This document shows positions 51,609 through 59,487 of a stretch of 64,000 nt of DNA, piece after piece. The notes under the pieces are model-generated. The model did not search any database. It was not told where the DNA came from and saw nothing but the letters and a program-made list of their open reading frames with translations. The first letter of the stretch is position 1. Each line of letters starts with the position of its first letter. The translations under genes were made by a program, and so were the position numbers. The DNA lies in the NCBI GenBank assembly GCA_030841085.1, contig JAVEDP010000021.1, positions 62,001 to 126,000 on the forward strand, given 5' to 3'. Origin of the DNA: Pyrinomonadaceae bacterium (GTDB lineage: Bacteria > Acidobacteriota > Blastocatellia > Pyrinomonadales > Pyrinomonadaceae).

Positions 51609-51708
51609 TAATAGGCGGGCCGAACACGTAGGATTTCTTCAGGGCTGAAATGGGCGCGCGACTCGTGATAGATGTCACAGTCAGCCATGCCCTCGATCTA
51701 TGATAACT

Positions 51709-51987
51709 CTACTTACGCCGAGAGACTCGCTTAGAGGTTGGGGGCATTACTGTGATCAATGCACGAAGCACGGTATTCACCGATTCAGGGGTAGTAAAGA
51801 CCTCCGACACCTCGGGATCCAAAAGCACGACAAGGCGTTCTTTGCTTATCCGCCCAGCAAATCGATTCGGCTTGGCTTTGCTATAGTCAAACTTAGACTC
51901 GGGCAACATATCTTCGGACTTATTGAGGCGCGTCTTTGTCGATGGTTTCTTCATAATCTTGATGTCCCACTCGAAGCCATAGGTCAT
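51709..51987 (-). CDS. small BrnA-like antitoxin or RHH protein, without toxin
   Basis: 92 residues (or 81 from MKKPSTKTRL, 51954). FDYSKAKPNRFAG and LVVLLDPEVSEVFTTPESVNTVLRALI resemble the C-terminal ribbon-helix-helix of BrnA-type antitoxins. No BrnT toxin gene is beside it, so it is either an orphan or part of the serC operon by accident. Six bases after the serC stop. Confidence 0.6.
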   Translation of the reverse strand: MTYGFEWDIKIMKKPSTKTRLNKSEDMLPESKFDYSKAKPNRFAGRISKERLVVLLDPEVSEVFTTPESVNTVLRALITVMPPTSKRVSRRK

Positions 51988-51993
51988 TTTGGG

Positions 51994-53079
51994 TCATCCG
52001 TTATTCTTTTCAAACTCTTTCATGAAAGCAACCAGCGCCTTGACGCCGGCCAGCGGAAACGCGTTGTAGATTGACGCGCGAATGCCGCCAACTGAACGAT
52101 GCCCTTTCAAGCCATCCAAACCCTGCGCAGTCGCTTCGGCACTAAACTTCTTTTCCAGCTCTTCGTTGGGCAAGCGAAACGTCACATTCATAATTGAGCG
52201 CGAATCGTGATCAGCATGGCCCCGATAAAACTCGGTGGCATCGATAGCGTCATAGATCAGTTGGGCCTTCGCTTCGTTCTCGCGATGCATGCCGGCGAGG
52301 CCGCCTTTTTCTTTTAGCCAGTCACAGATCAGGCTGATGATGTAAATGCCCCAGGTATTCGGCGTGTTGTAAAGCGATTTATTCTCGACGTGCGTGCGAT
52401 AGTCGAGCATCGTGTGCAGACCATCCGGAATTTTCTTAAGCAGATCATCGCGCAGAATGACGAGCGTGACTCCGCTTGGCCCCATATTTTTTTGCGCGCC
52501 GGCGTAGATGATCCCGTATTTTTCAATTGGAATCGGGTGCGACAAAATGTCGGACGACGCGTCGGCCACCAGCGGCACATCACCAACCTCGGGTTCCTGT
52601 TTCCATTCCACACCTTCGATCGTTTCGTTAGTGGTTATGTGGACGTACGCAGCTTGCGGACTCAACTTCAACTCTTCATTTTCCGGCACGCGCGTAAAGC
52701 CGCCGTCCGCCATGGTTGCGGCAACGTTCACATTGCCGGAACGTTTCGCTTCTTTCAGCGCCTTCTTGCCCCAACTGCCGGTGATTACGTAATCGGCACT
52801 GGCATCGCCTGGCAGAAAATTCATCGGCACCATAGAAAACTGCAGGCTTGCTCCGCCCTGTAAAAAGAGGACGCGATAGTTCGGCGGTATGCCGAGCAAC
52901 TCGCGCAAGCCGGACTCCGCCTTAGCGAAAATCTCGTCGAAAGTTTTTGAGCGATGGCTGATCTCCATCACCGACATGCCAACGCCGGGAAGCGCTAACA
53001 GATCGCGCTGGGCTATTTCTAAAACAGGAACAGGCAACACTGCTGGTCCAGCACTGAAGTTAAAAATTCTTTCGTCCAT
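51994..53079 (-). CDS. serC: phosphoserine aminotransferase
   Basis: PLP enzyme that converts 3-phosphohydroxypyruvate and glutamate to phosphoserine (and acts in pyridoxine synthesis). FNFSAGPAVLP at the start, GGASLQFSMVPMN, and the PLP Lys in YAGAQKNMGPSG; TSSDI-type Asp in VADASSDIL. 361 residues is normal. Fourth gene of the minus-strand serine operon. Confidence 0.95.
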   Translation of the reverse strand: MDERIFNFSAGPAVLPVPVLEIAQRDLLALPGVGMSVMEISHRSKTFDEIFAKAESGLRELLGIPPNYRVLFLQGGASLQFSMVPMNFLPGDASADYVITGSWGKKALKEAKRSGNVNVAATMADGGFTRVPENEELKLSPQAAYVHITTNETIEGVEWKQEPEVGDVPLVADASSDILSHPIPIEKYGIIYAGAQKNMGPSGVTLVILRDDLLKKIPDGLHTMLDYRTHVENKSLYNTPNTWGIYIISLICDWLKEKGGLAGMHRENEAKAQLIYDAIDATEFYRGHADHDSRSIMNVTFRLPNEELEKKFSAEATAQGLDGLKGHRSVGGIRASIYNAFPLAGVKALVAFMKEFEKNNG

Positions 53080-53116
53080 TCAATTATCTCCGAAATTAAA
53101 GCTCACTTGTCGTCGC

Positions 53117-53192
53117 TTCAAGTAGTTTGGAGTTCAACGTTTACGTGCCGATTGGAAGAGCAACCTAAAGGTTGGACTCTAAACTACTTGAA
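53117..53192. repeat. palindrome family g, copy 2
   Basis: Arms TTCAAGTAGTTTGGAGTTCAAC (53117-53138) and GTTGGACTCTAAACTACTTGAA (53171-53192), between SDR and serC genes. Confidence 0.78.
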
Positions 53193-53198
53193 TCATCC

Positions 53199-53975
53199 CT
53201 ACTCATCGTAACGACCGCGCATCATGCGACCGGCCATGCGCGTTACCAGCGAGCGCGGCGCGAGCCGTTCAGATTCCGTCATTACCCGATTGATCCATCC
53301 GGAAATGACGTGACTCTTGCCGCGCGCAAGTGCTCGCAACGCAGTGTCGACCACTTCTTCCGGAGTTTGCGAAGCGCGTGCGGGCGGCTTTTCGCCGCGC
53401 GCAGCTTCGAAAAAATTCGTGTCAGTAACGCCTGGGCACAGCGCCATGACCTTTACTCCAAACGCGCGATTCTCTTCCCACAATGCTTCAGAAAAAGAGA
53501 GCACGAACGCTTTGGTCGCGGCGTAGGTTGCCATGAAGGGCACGGCCTGAAAGGCGGCGGTTGACGCGACGTTGATGATCGCGCCTTGTTTACGTGCACG
53601 CATCGGTTGCAAAAACCGATAAGTCAGTTCGACCAACGCTTTGATGTTGAGATCGATCATGTTCAACTCGCGCGCTAAATCCGCTTTGGCAAAATCGCCA
53701 AAGGATCCAAAGCCGGCATTGTTAACCAACAGGTCGATCGTCAAACCTCGCTTCTCGGCTTCTTCGAACAACCGCGCCGGAGATTCCGGCTTGCTAAGAT
53801 CGAGCGCCACGTACTGCGCGCGAATGCTGTTTGAGCGGCCCAGCTCGTTGCAAAGCGTTATCAGTTTGTCTTCCGAACGCGCCACCAATAAAACATTGCG
53901 CCCACGCGCGGCCAGCCGGCGGGCAAAGACTTCGCCAATGCCGCTCGAGGCGCCGGTTATGAGGGTCGCATTCAT
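53199..53975 (-). CDS. short-chain dehydrogenase/reductase
   Basis: 258 residues. NAD(P)-binding TGASSGIG at 6-13, NNAGFGS, catalytic Ser in INVASTAAF and YAATKAF (Tyr-x-x-x-Lys), PGVTDTNF. No substrate can be read. Its ATG overlaps the serA stop by four bases (ATGA), so it is translationally coupled in the serine operon. Confidence 0.92.
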   Translation of the reverse strand: MNATLITGASSGIGEVFARRLAARGRNVLLVARSEDKLITLCNELGRSNSIRAQYVALDLSKPESPARLFEEAEKRGLTIDLLVNNAGFGSFGDFAKADLARELNMIDLNIKALVELTYRFLQPMRARKQGAIINVASTAAFQAVPFMATYAATKAFVLSFSEALWEENRAFGVKVMALCPGVTDTNFFEAARGEKPPARASQTPEEVVDTALRALARGKSHVISGWINRVMTESERLAPRSLVTRMAGRMMRGRYDE

Positions 53976-55183
53976 TTCTCGTTCAACTGAAGCAAATCAA
54001 GTTCGATGATGTCGACGTTTTCCTTTTGTAGTCTATCCAGCGTTTCCCGTGACGGCGCATTGTCCAGATTGATGCGCGCAACGGCGGCTTCCGCGCCATC
54101 GAAGACGATGTTCTCCATCTCCTGAACGTTGATGTGTTCGCCTTTAATGACGTCGAGAACGACAGCCAGCACGCCGGGACGATCAAGATGGCGCACAACC
54201 AATCGATGTGTCGCCGGGGTTTGGCGCGCCAGATTGACGACGTTGGGCACCCGTCCTGTTTCCTTGAACTCGCGAACAGTGCGCACTGTCTCCGCGGCAA
54301 TCGCTTCCTGCGCCTGATCGGTTGAAGCGCCAATGTGATGAGTGCCGTAAAGATTCGGCTCCTGCGCGATGGCGTCGGTGAATTCTGCGGTCGCCGAGGT
54401 TGGCTCACCGGCATAAACATCCAGCCCGGCACGAATACCCCGCGAATGCATTGCTTCTACCAGCGCTGAGTGATCGACAACTTCGCCGCGCGCAGTGTTA
54501 ATGAAGTATGCGCCCGGCCGCATCGCTGCAAAAAACTCCGCGTCAAGCATTCCTTTAGTTTCTGAGTTGAGCGCGAGATGGGCGCTGACAACGTCGGCTT
54601 CACGCGCGACGTCGAGCGGCGTGGCTTTGAATTCGACGCCAAGCTCGGCGGCGCGTTCAGGCGTCAAACTTCTGCTCCAGGCAATAACATTCATGCCGAA
54701 AGCTTGAGCGCGTGGAATCATTTCCTGGCCGATTTTGCCGACGCCAACCAGCCCGAGCGTGCGGCCGAACAAACCACGCGCTTTGGAAAACTCTTTCTTA
54801 TTCCATTCGCCGCGACGCAGGGCGATAACGTTATCGGCAATGCGGCGATCAAGCGCGAGTATCAACGCGAAGGCCAGTTCGGCAACGGCGATTGAGTTTT
54901 TACCGGGACAGTTCGAAACATAAATACCGCGCCGCGATGCAGCCGCAACATCGATGGTGTTAAAGCCGGCGCCAGCCCTGACTACCAATTTGATTGGACC
55001 AGCGGCCAGCATTTTCTCGTTGACCTTTGTGCCGCGAACTACGAGCACGTCAGGCGAGTATTTTTCGATGGCGGCGACGAGCGCTTCGTCTTTTAGGTCC
55101 GGCTCGAACGTGATCTCGCAGCCGAGCGCTTTCAGCCCATCGCGGCCCGATTGTTCGAATTTGTCAGCAATGAGAACATGCAT
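53972..55183 (-). CDS. serA: D-3-phosphoglycerate dehydrogenase
   Basis: First step of serine synthesis, NAD-dependent. From MHVLIADKFE, 403 residues. NAD site GLVGVGKIGQEM, catalytic Arg/Glu/His set (VVRAGAGFNTID, GEPNL..HHIGAST), C-terminal ACT domain THRLVVRHLDRPGVLAVVL for serine feedback. An ATG seven codons upstream (55204) belongs to palindrome sequence. Confidence 0.95.
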   Translation of the reverse strand: MHVLIADKFEQSGRDGLKALGCEITFEPDLKDEALVAAIEKYSPDVLVVRGTKVNEKMLAAGPIKLVVRAGAGFNTIDVAAASRRGIYVSNCPGKNSIAVAELAFALILALDRRIADNVIALRRGEWNKKEFSKARGLFGRTLGLVGVGKIGQEMIPRAQAFGMNVIAWSRSLTPERAAELGVEFKATPLDVAREADVVSAHLALNSETKGMLDAEFFAAMRPGAYFINTARGEVVDHSALVEAMHSRGIRAGLDVYAGEPTSATAEFTDAIAQEPNLYGTHHIGASTDQAQEAIAAETVRTVREFKETGRVPNVVNLARQTPATHRLVVRHLDRPGVLAVVLDVIKGEHINVQEMENIVFDGAEAAVARINLDNAPSRETLDRLQKENVDIIELDLLQLNEK

Positions 55184-55190
55184 GGTTCTT

Positions 55191-55269
55191 GGTCCAATGT
55201 CCAACGTCCAAAGTCCAATGTCAACTTAAACACCCGCAGACTTTGGACATTGGACATTGGACTTTGGAC
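55191..55269. repeat. long palindrome, GTCCAATGTCCAAAGTCC-type (family e)
   Basis: Arms 55191-55222 and 55239-55269 made of rearranged TCCAATG, TCCAACG and TCCAAAG units. Fills the space between DUF1015 and serA. Confidence 0.72.
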
Positions 55270-55275
55270 GGTTGT

Positions 55276-56502
55276 TCAGATCGTATGAATCAACAAACCG
55301 TCGCGCAGCTTCGGCTCAAACCAGGTTGACTTGGGCGGCATGATCTCGCTGGCGTCCGACACGCGCAGCAATTCTTCAATTGTCGTCGGATGCAACGAAA
55401 AAGCCACCGCCGCTTTGCCTTCATCGACCAGCTTTTCCAATTCCTTCGTACCGCGGCTGCCGCCAATAAAGTCGATGCGCTTATCAGTCCGCACGTCCTT
55501 GATTCCGAGGATCGGATCCAACAATCGGTCTTGAAGAATACTCACGTCGAGCGCTGCAACAGTTCCCTGCGGCTCGGGCGAACCCACGGCAGCAGTTAGC
55601 GTATACCATTGCCCGCCCAGATACATGCTCCATTTGCCGCGGCTATCGGGCGTTGCACTGCCAGCTTCGGTAACGTCGAAACTCTTGCGCACTGCCTCGA
55701 GAAATTGTTCCGCCGACAGCCCGTTCAGATCGCGCACCACCCGGTTGTAGGGCAGTATTTGCAACTGATCATCCGGAAACATCACTGCCAGAAAAAAGTT
55801 GTACTCTTCGTCGCCGGTATGTCCAAAACTTTGTTCTTTAAGTTCAGCTCGCGCGCGCGCGGCGCCGGCTGCGCGGTGGTGGCCATCGGCAATGTACAGA
55901 AAAGGAATCTCGCGGAAGGCATGAACAAAGCGAACCGGATCGGGCACGCGCCAAACCGTGTGTTCGACGCCATCATCGGCGGTGAAATCGAAAATGGCAT
56001 TTGCCATCGTCGTTTCCATTACCATCGTGTCGATATCGCGGCTGGCCCGGTAAGTTAGAAACACTGGTCCAGTTTGCGCGCGCAACACAAGCATGTGCCG
56101 CGTCCGATCGTCCTCTTTATCGCGCCGGGTTCGCTCGTGCTTGCGAATTATTTCCTTGTCGTAATCGTCAATCGAACAGCAAGCAACCACTCCAATCTGT
56201 TCGTGCTCGCCCATAATCTGGCGGTAAAGGTAGATGCTCGGCACATCTTCAGTTTCCAGCGGACATTCTTTTTTTAGCCGTTCGTAATTCTCAAGAGCCC
56301 TGCGATACACCTGGTCTGAATAAGGATCTGTGCCGTCGGGCAAATCAATTTCCGGCCGCGAGACGTGCAGAAAACTCAATGGATTGTCAGCAGCGAGCGC
56401 GCGCGCCTCGGCGGTGCTAACGACGTCGTACGGCACGCTCGCTACTTGCTTCACTCGCTCAGCCAACGGACGCAAAGCTCGGAAAGAACGGATGATTGCC
56501 AC
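55276..56502 (-). CDS. DUF1015 family protein
   Basis: 408 residues from GTG 56502, which follows GGGAGGG by three bases. IRSFRALRPLAERVKQVASVPYDVVST, ENPLSFLHVSRPE-like DNPLSFLHVSRPE, IADGHHRAAGAAR and YNFFLAVMFPDDQLQILPYNRVV are the family's conserved blocks. Often next to serA/serC; possible hydrolase or kinase-like role in serine metabolism, unproven. A longer ATG-led frame (56553) is also open. Confidence 0.85.
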   Translation of the reverse strand: MAIIRSFRALRPLAERVKQVASVPYDVVSTAEARALAADNPLSFLHVSRPEIDLPDGTDPYSDQVYRRALENYERLKKECPLETEDVPSIYLYRQIMGEHEQIGVVACCSIDDYDKEIIRKHERTRRDKEDDRTRHMLVLRAQTGPVFLTYRASRDIDTMVMETTMANAIFDFTADDGVEHTVWRVPDPVRFVHAFREIPFLYIADGHHRAAGAARARAELKEQSFGHTGDEEYNFFLAVMFPDDQLQILPYNRVVRDLNGLSAEQFLEAVRKSFDVTEAGSATPDSRGKWSMYLGGQWYTLTAAVGSPEPQGTVAALDVSILQDRLLDPILGIKDVRTDKRIDFIGGSRGTKELEKLVDEGKAAVAFSLHPTTIEELLRVSDASEIMPPKSTWFEPKLRDGLLIHTI

Positions 56503-56731
56503 GAACCCTCCCCGCGCAGCAAATTTGCGAATGGGCAAAATCGCTGCTCGCAAACGAAAAGTTTTTGTTAATTGCTGAAGGCGTACCTTAAGACTATCTG
56601 TTGCCCGCGGGTATTAGCAAGTCGTGAAATTGGCTCGGCGCGTTAGCGTCAGCACCAGACCGTTCAGGCGCTGCCGCCCAGCCGATGCGGCGTGTAGAAT
56701 GGTTATCAAATTGAATTCAGGAGAAAAACAA

Positions 56732-57055
56732 ATGAGCGACCTGGCAAGTCGGGATTGCGTTCCCTGCCGCGGCGGTGTCCCGCCCCTGAAAGGCGACGAG
56801 CTTACTAAACTGCAAAGCGAAATCACGGGCTGGGAAGTTGTGAACGAGCACCACTTGCTCAAGGAATACAAGTTTGGTGATTTTGCAAAGACGCTTGAGT
56901 TCGTAAACCGCGTGGGCCAATTGGCAGAGGCGCAGTGGCATCATCCGGACGTCTGCTTCGGTTGGGGCCGCGCAGAGATAACCATCTGGACACATAAAAT
57001 CGATGGCCTGACAGAAAGCGACTTCATCCTCGCAGCCAAAATCGATGCGCTTTGA
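56732..57055 (+). CDS. phhB: pterin-4a-carbinolamine dehydratase
   Basis: 107 residues from ATG 56732 after CAGGAGA. Dehydrates 4a-hydroxytetrahydropterin, recycling pterin for aromatic amino-acid hydroxylases. WHHPDVCFGWGRAEITIWTHKIDGLTESDF holds the His-His-Pro and His motifs. CVPCRGGVPPLKGDE at the N-terminus is typical of bacterial PhhB. A longer upstream start is not needed. Confidence 0.93.
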   Translation: MSDLASRDCVPCRGGVPPLKGDELTKLQSEITGWEVVNEHHLLKEYKFGDFAKTLEFVNRVGQLAEAQWHHPDVCFGWGRAEITIWTHKIDGLTESDFILAAKIDAL

Positions 57056-57057
57056 AC

Positions 57058-58167
57058 TTACTCAAGGCTCGCTCGATAGATCTTTTCAGTTTCATCAACC
57101 ATTCGCTCTACGCTGAACCGCTCGGCTACATCTTTTTGGGCTGCTGCCGCCATACGCAGTCGCGTTGCCTCGTCAGTCAGCAAAGATCGAATTGCAGCTG
57201 ACATTGCGTCGGGATTGCTTATTGGAGTCAGTAGTCCAGTTTCTCCATGTCGAACAATCTCGCGCGCGCCCTCGGTTTCCGTTACGACTACCGCCGTGCC
57301 GCTGGCCATGGCTTCAACTATTGCGAGGCCAAACGATTCCGTATGGGATGCGGAAACGAAAACATCCAATCCACAATACAGTTGGGCCAGGTCGTCAATC
57401 CATTTTACGAGGCGCACCTGCTCTGGCAGATCTAGTTCGTCAATTAGCTGTTCGATCTCCGCTTCATTTTTTCCGTCCGGCGAGTGATCGATGCCGGCGA
57501 TGATGAACTTGCAGCCCGGAATCTGCCTTGAAATCTGCGTCGCAGCGCGCAAAAAATCCTGATGGCCTTTCAACGGCGTCAACTCGCCGACCGTTCCCAC
57601 CAGCAGGCCTGCTTCAGGCAGTTTCCATCTCTCCAGAAATTGCTGGCGATTAAACTGTTCTCGCGCCTGTGCAAATCGTCGCACGTCGATTCCGTTCAGC
57701 ACCACGGCGATCTTTTCTGGCGGAGCCAAATTGTCGGCGCGAAGTTGCGAAGCCACTGCCTGCGAAACAGCAATTATCCGCGATGCTCCGGAAAACGTAA
57801 GACGATGAAGGCGGTTCAACGGAAAAAGAACGTGCCGCGTCAGTATCAATTGGGCGGCTGAATTCCGGCGCGTGGCGTAAGCAGCCAGCGGATAGTCACG
57901 CGCCATGTGCGCATGAATTATTTGGATATTATTTTCGCGCACAAGCTTCGAGAGTGCGCGGGCGCTGTTTACATCCAGCGAATTCCGCAGCGGCAGCGTC
58001 GTAATATTTTCTCTTGCAACTTTGGCGAGTTCATCGTTCAACGCGGAATGCTGCCGCAACGCGACAAAAACTTCGTGTCCGCGACCGGCGAGACCGTTGG
58101 CAAGGTCGGCCAGATGGCGCTCGCCGCCGCCGAGTGATTGAGCTGAACTTATCTGAAGAATTCTCAA
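57058..58167 (-). CDS. GT4-family glycosyltransferase
   Basis: 369 residues. MRILQISSAQSLGGGERHLADLA (donor loop), GTVGELTPLKGHQDFLRA and ESFGLAIVEAMASGTAVVVTETEG (EX7E) are GT4 hallmarks. Likely makes lipopolysaccharide or exopolysaccharide; no glycan cluster surrounds it. Confidence 0.9.
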   Translation of the reverse strand: MRILQISSAQSLGGGERHLADLANGLAGRGHEVFVALRQHSALNDELAKVARENITTLPLRNSLDVNSARALSKLVRENNIQIIHAHMARDYPLAAYATRRNSAAQLILTRHVLFPLNRLHRLTFSGASRIIAVSQAVASQLRADNLAPPEKIAVVLNGIDVRRFAQAREQFNRQQFLERWKLPEAGLLVGTVGELTPLKGHQDFLRAATQISRQIPGCKFIIAGIDHSPDGKNEAEIEQLIDELDLPEQVRLVKWIDDLAQLYCGLDVFVSASHTESFGLAIVEAMASGTAVVVTETEGAREIVRHGETGLLTPISNPDAMSAAIRSLLTDEATRLRMAAAAQKDVAERFSVERMVDETEKIYRASLE

Positions 58168-58471
58168 AAGCAGTTTGTGGGCAGTCAGGCTTTAATGCGA
58201 AACCGATTTGGAATTTACACAAGAAACGGCGCGGCAGCCATAGCAAAACCTGGTTTGCAACTCAATAAGTTCAGGCTATTGCGTTGTCAGACGCGTACCG
58301 AAGCGAAACAGGAAACGTCCCGCGCTGTTTGCTTACCGCTGGACGGCGGCCGCTTTTTCAATCAAACCCAGCATAAATCGTAGCGCTGAATCCGGCACAC
58401 GCGTTGCCCTTTAGAAACTTTTCTCCCAGGTAGGAAATCTATTTTGGCGACGGAAACTGAAGGAGGACGGT
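58168..58471. other. 304-base gap with no recognised feature
   Basis: Between the glycosyltransferase start and the general-stress gene. A 68-codon frame (58177-58383) shows no family features. GGAGG lies at 58461-58467, the ribosome binding site of the next gene. Confidence 0.5.
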
Positions 58472-58978
58472 ATGGCAAAATCCAAATTGGTAACAGGACT
58501 CTTCAAGAACAGGTTGGCCGCAGAAACGGCCGTTGACGCAATCATGAAACGCGGATACACGCGCGACGACATTAGCGTGATGATGTCCGACGCAACGCAA
58601 AGCAAAGAGTTTGCGCTGCAAACAAGGACCCATGCAGCTGATGGAGCCGGCATCGGCGGTGCTGTCGGTGGCGTTGTTGGCGCCGTGCTCGCTGCCATCG
58701 TTGCCGTAGGAAGCACCATCTTGCTTCCCGGCATTAACCTCGTGATTGCTGGTCCAATCGCCGCGGCCTTGGCCGGAGCGGGTGCGGGCGGTGCCACGGG
58801 CGGTGTCATTGGCGCACTAATCGGCGCAGGCATTCCGGAGTATCGCGCTAAGGTTTACGAAGCTGGACTTCGCGGCGGCGGTATTCTTTTAGGAGTCGAA
58901 GCGAAGACGGACGAAGAGGTTGATAAACTCGAGGAACTGCTCGAAGCGATTGGCGGTGAACACGTGCGCACCGAATAG
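58472..58978 (+). CDS. general-stress-type protein with glycine-zipper membrane segment
   Basis: 168 residues. N-terminal small alpha/beta domain (VTGLFKNRLAAETAVDAIMKRGYTRDDISVMM) resembling the YflT/DUF1269 type, then a Gly/Ala-rich double TM segment (about 58-115, GAGIGGAVGGVVGAVLAAIV ... GPIAAALAGAGAGGATGGV), then VEAKTDEEVDKLEELLEAIGG. Probably stress-induced in the membrane. ATG 58472 after GGAGGACGGT. Confidence 0.78.
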   Translation: MAKSKLVTGLFKNRLAAETAVDAIMKRGYTRDDISVMMSDATQSKEFALQTRTHAADGAGIGGAVGGVVGAVLAAIVAVGSTILLPGINLVIAGPIAAALAGAGAGGATGGVIGALIGAGIPEYRAKVYEAGLRGGGILLGVEAKTDEEVDKLEELLEAIGGEHVRTE

Positions 58979-59003
58979 TTCTCATTTTTGGTTTCAAAAA
59001 AAA

Positions 59004-59034
59004 GAGGCTCACGACACTCCCAGTCGTGAGCCTC
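59004..59034 (-). terminator. intrinsic terminator for csbD, shared hairpin
   Basis: GAGGCTCACGAC/GTCGTGAGCCTC, 12-base stem with a seven-base loop; read on the minus strand it is followed by TTTTTTTT (58996-59003 on plus). It lies between convergent genes. Confidence 0.85.
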
Positions 59035-59050
59035 TGTGCTGAGGTGAAAC

Positions 59051-59263
59051 TTATTTGCGGACTGACTCGCCGAGATCTTCGATTGCTTCTCCAACCTTAC
59101 GTCGAGCCGTTCCGAATCCTTCGCGTAGCTCGCCACCGGCCTGATCGCCACGGCCCTCGTTTTCCAGTTCTCGATCATCCAGCGCGCGGCCTACAGTTTC
59201 TTTCGCTTGACCCTTCGCCTGATCAAACTTTCCCTTTACTTCATCGCGATTTGGCAAACCCAT
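59051..59263 (-). CDS. CsbD-family protein
   Basis: 70 residues, hydrophilic: RDEVKGKFDQAKGQAKETVGRALDDRELENEG is the CsbD signature. General-stress proteins of unknown mechanism, strongly induced in many bacteria. Convergent with the glycine-zipper gene, both stress-like. Confidence 0.92.
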   Translation of the reverse strand: MGLPNRDEVKGKFDQAKGQAKETVGRALDDRELENEGRGDQAGGELREGFGTARRKVGEAIEDLGESVRK

Positions 59264-59402
59264 ATTGCACTCTCCTTCTTGAAAGCGTGGTTGTTCCAGC
59301 GCTGTCCTATGTGCAACGAGTGTTCCCAGGAGGGTTAACTGCGCATTTTGTTGGCTTTTCCGGGGAGTTTTTCGTAGGGGGCCGAGAAGCCTAAAGAAAA
59401 AG

Positions 59403-59429
59403 CCTGCGAAATCTGTATGTTTTCGCAGG
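59403..59429 (-). terminator. intrinsic terminator for the histidine kinase gene
   Basis: CCTGCGAAA/TTTCGCAGG stem, nine-base loop, followed on the minus strand by CTTTTTCTTT. Confidence 0.85.
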
Positions 59430-59487
59430 GCGGATGCGTGATCTTAGGACAACTTTTTTTTGGCGGGCTGATTATTTGGTTTTGCTT

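Noticed and set aside
58177-58383. 68-codon frame before the glycine-zipper gene
   Set aside because: No ribosome binding site and random-looking composition.
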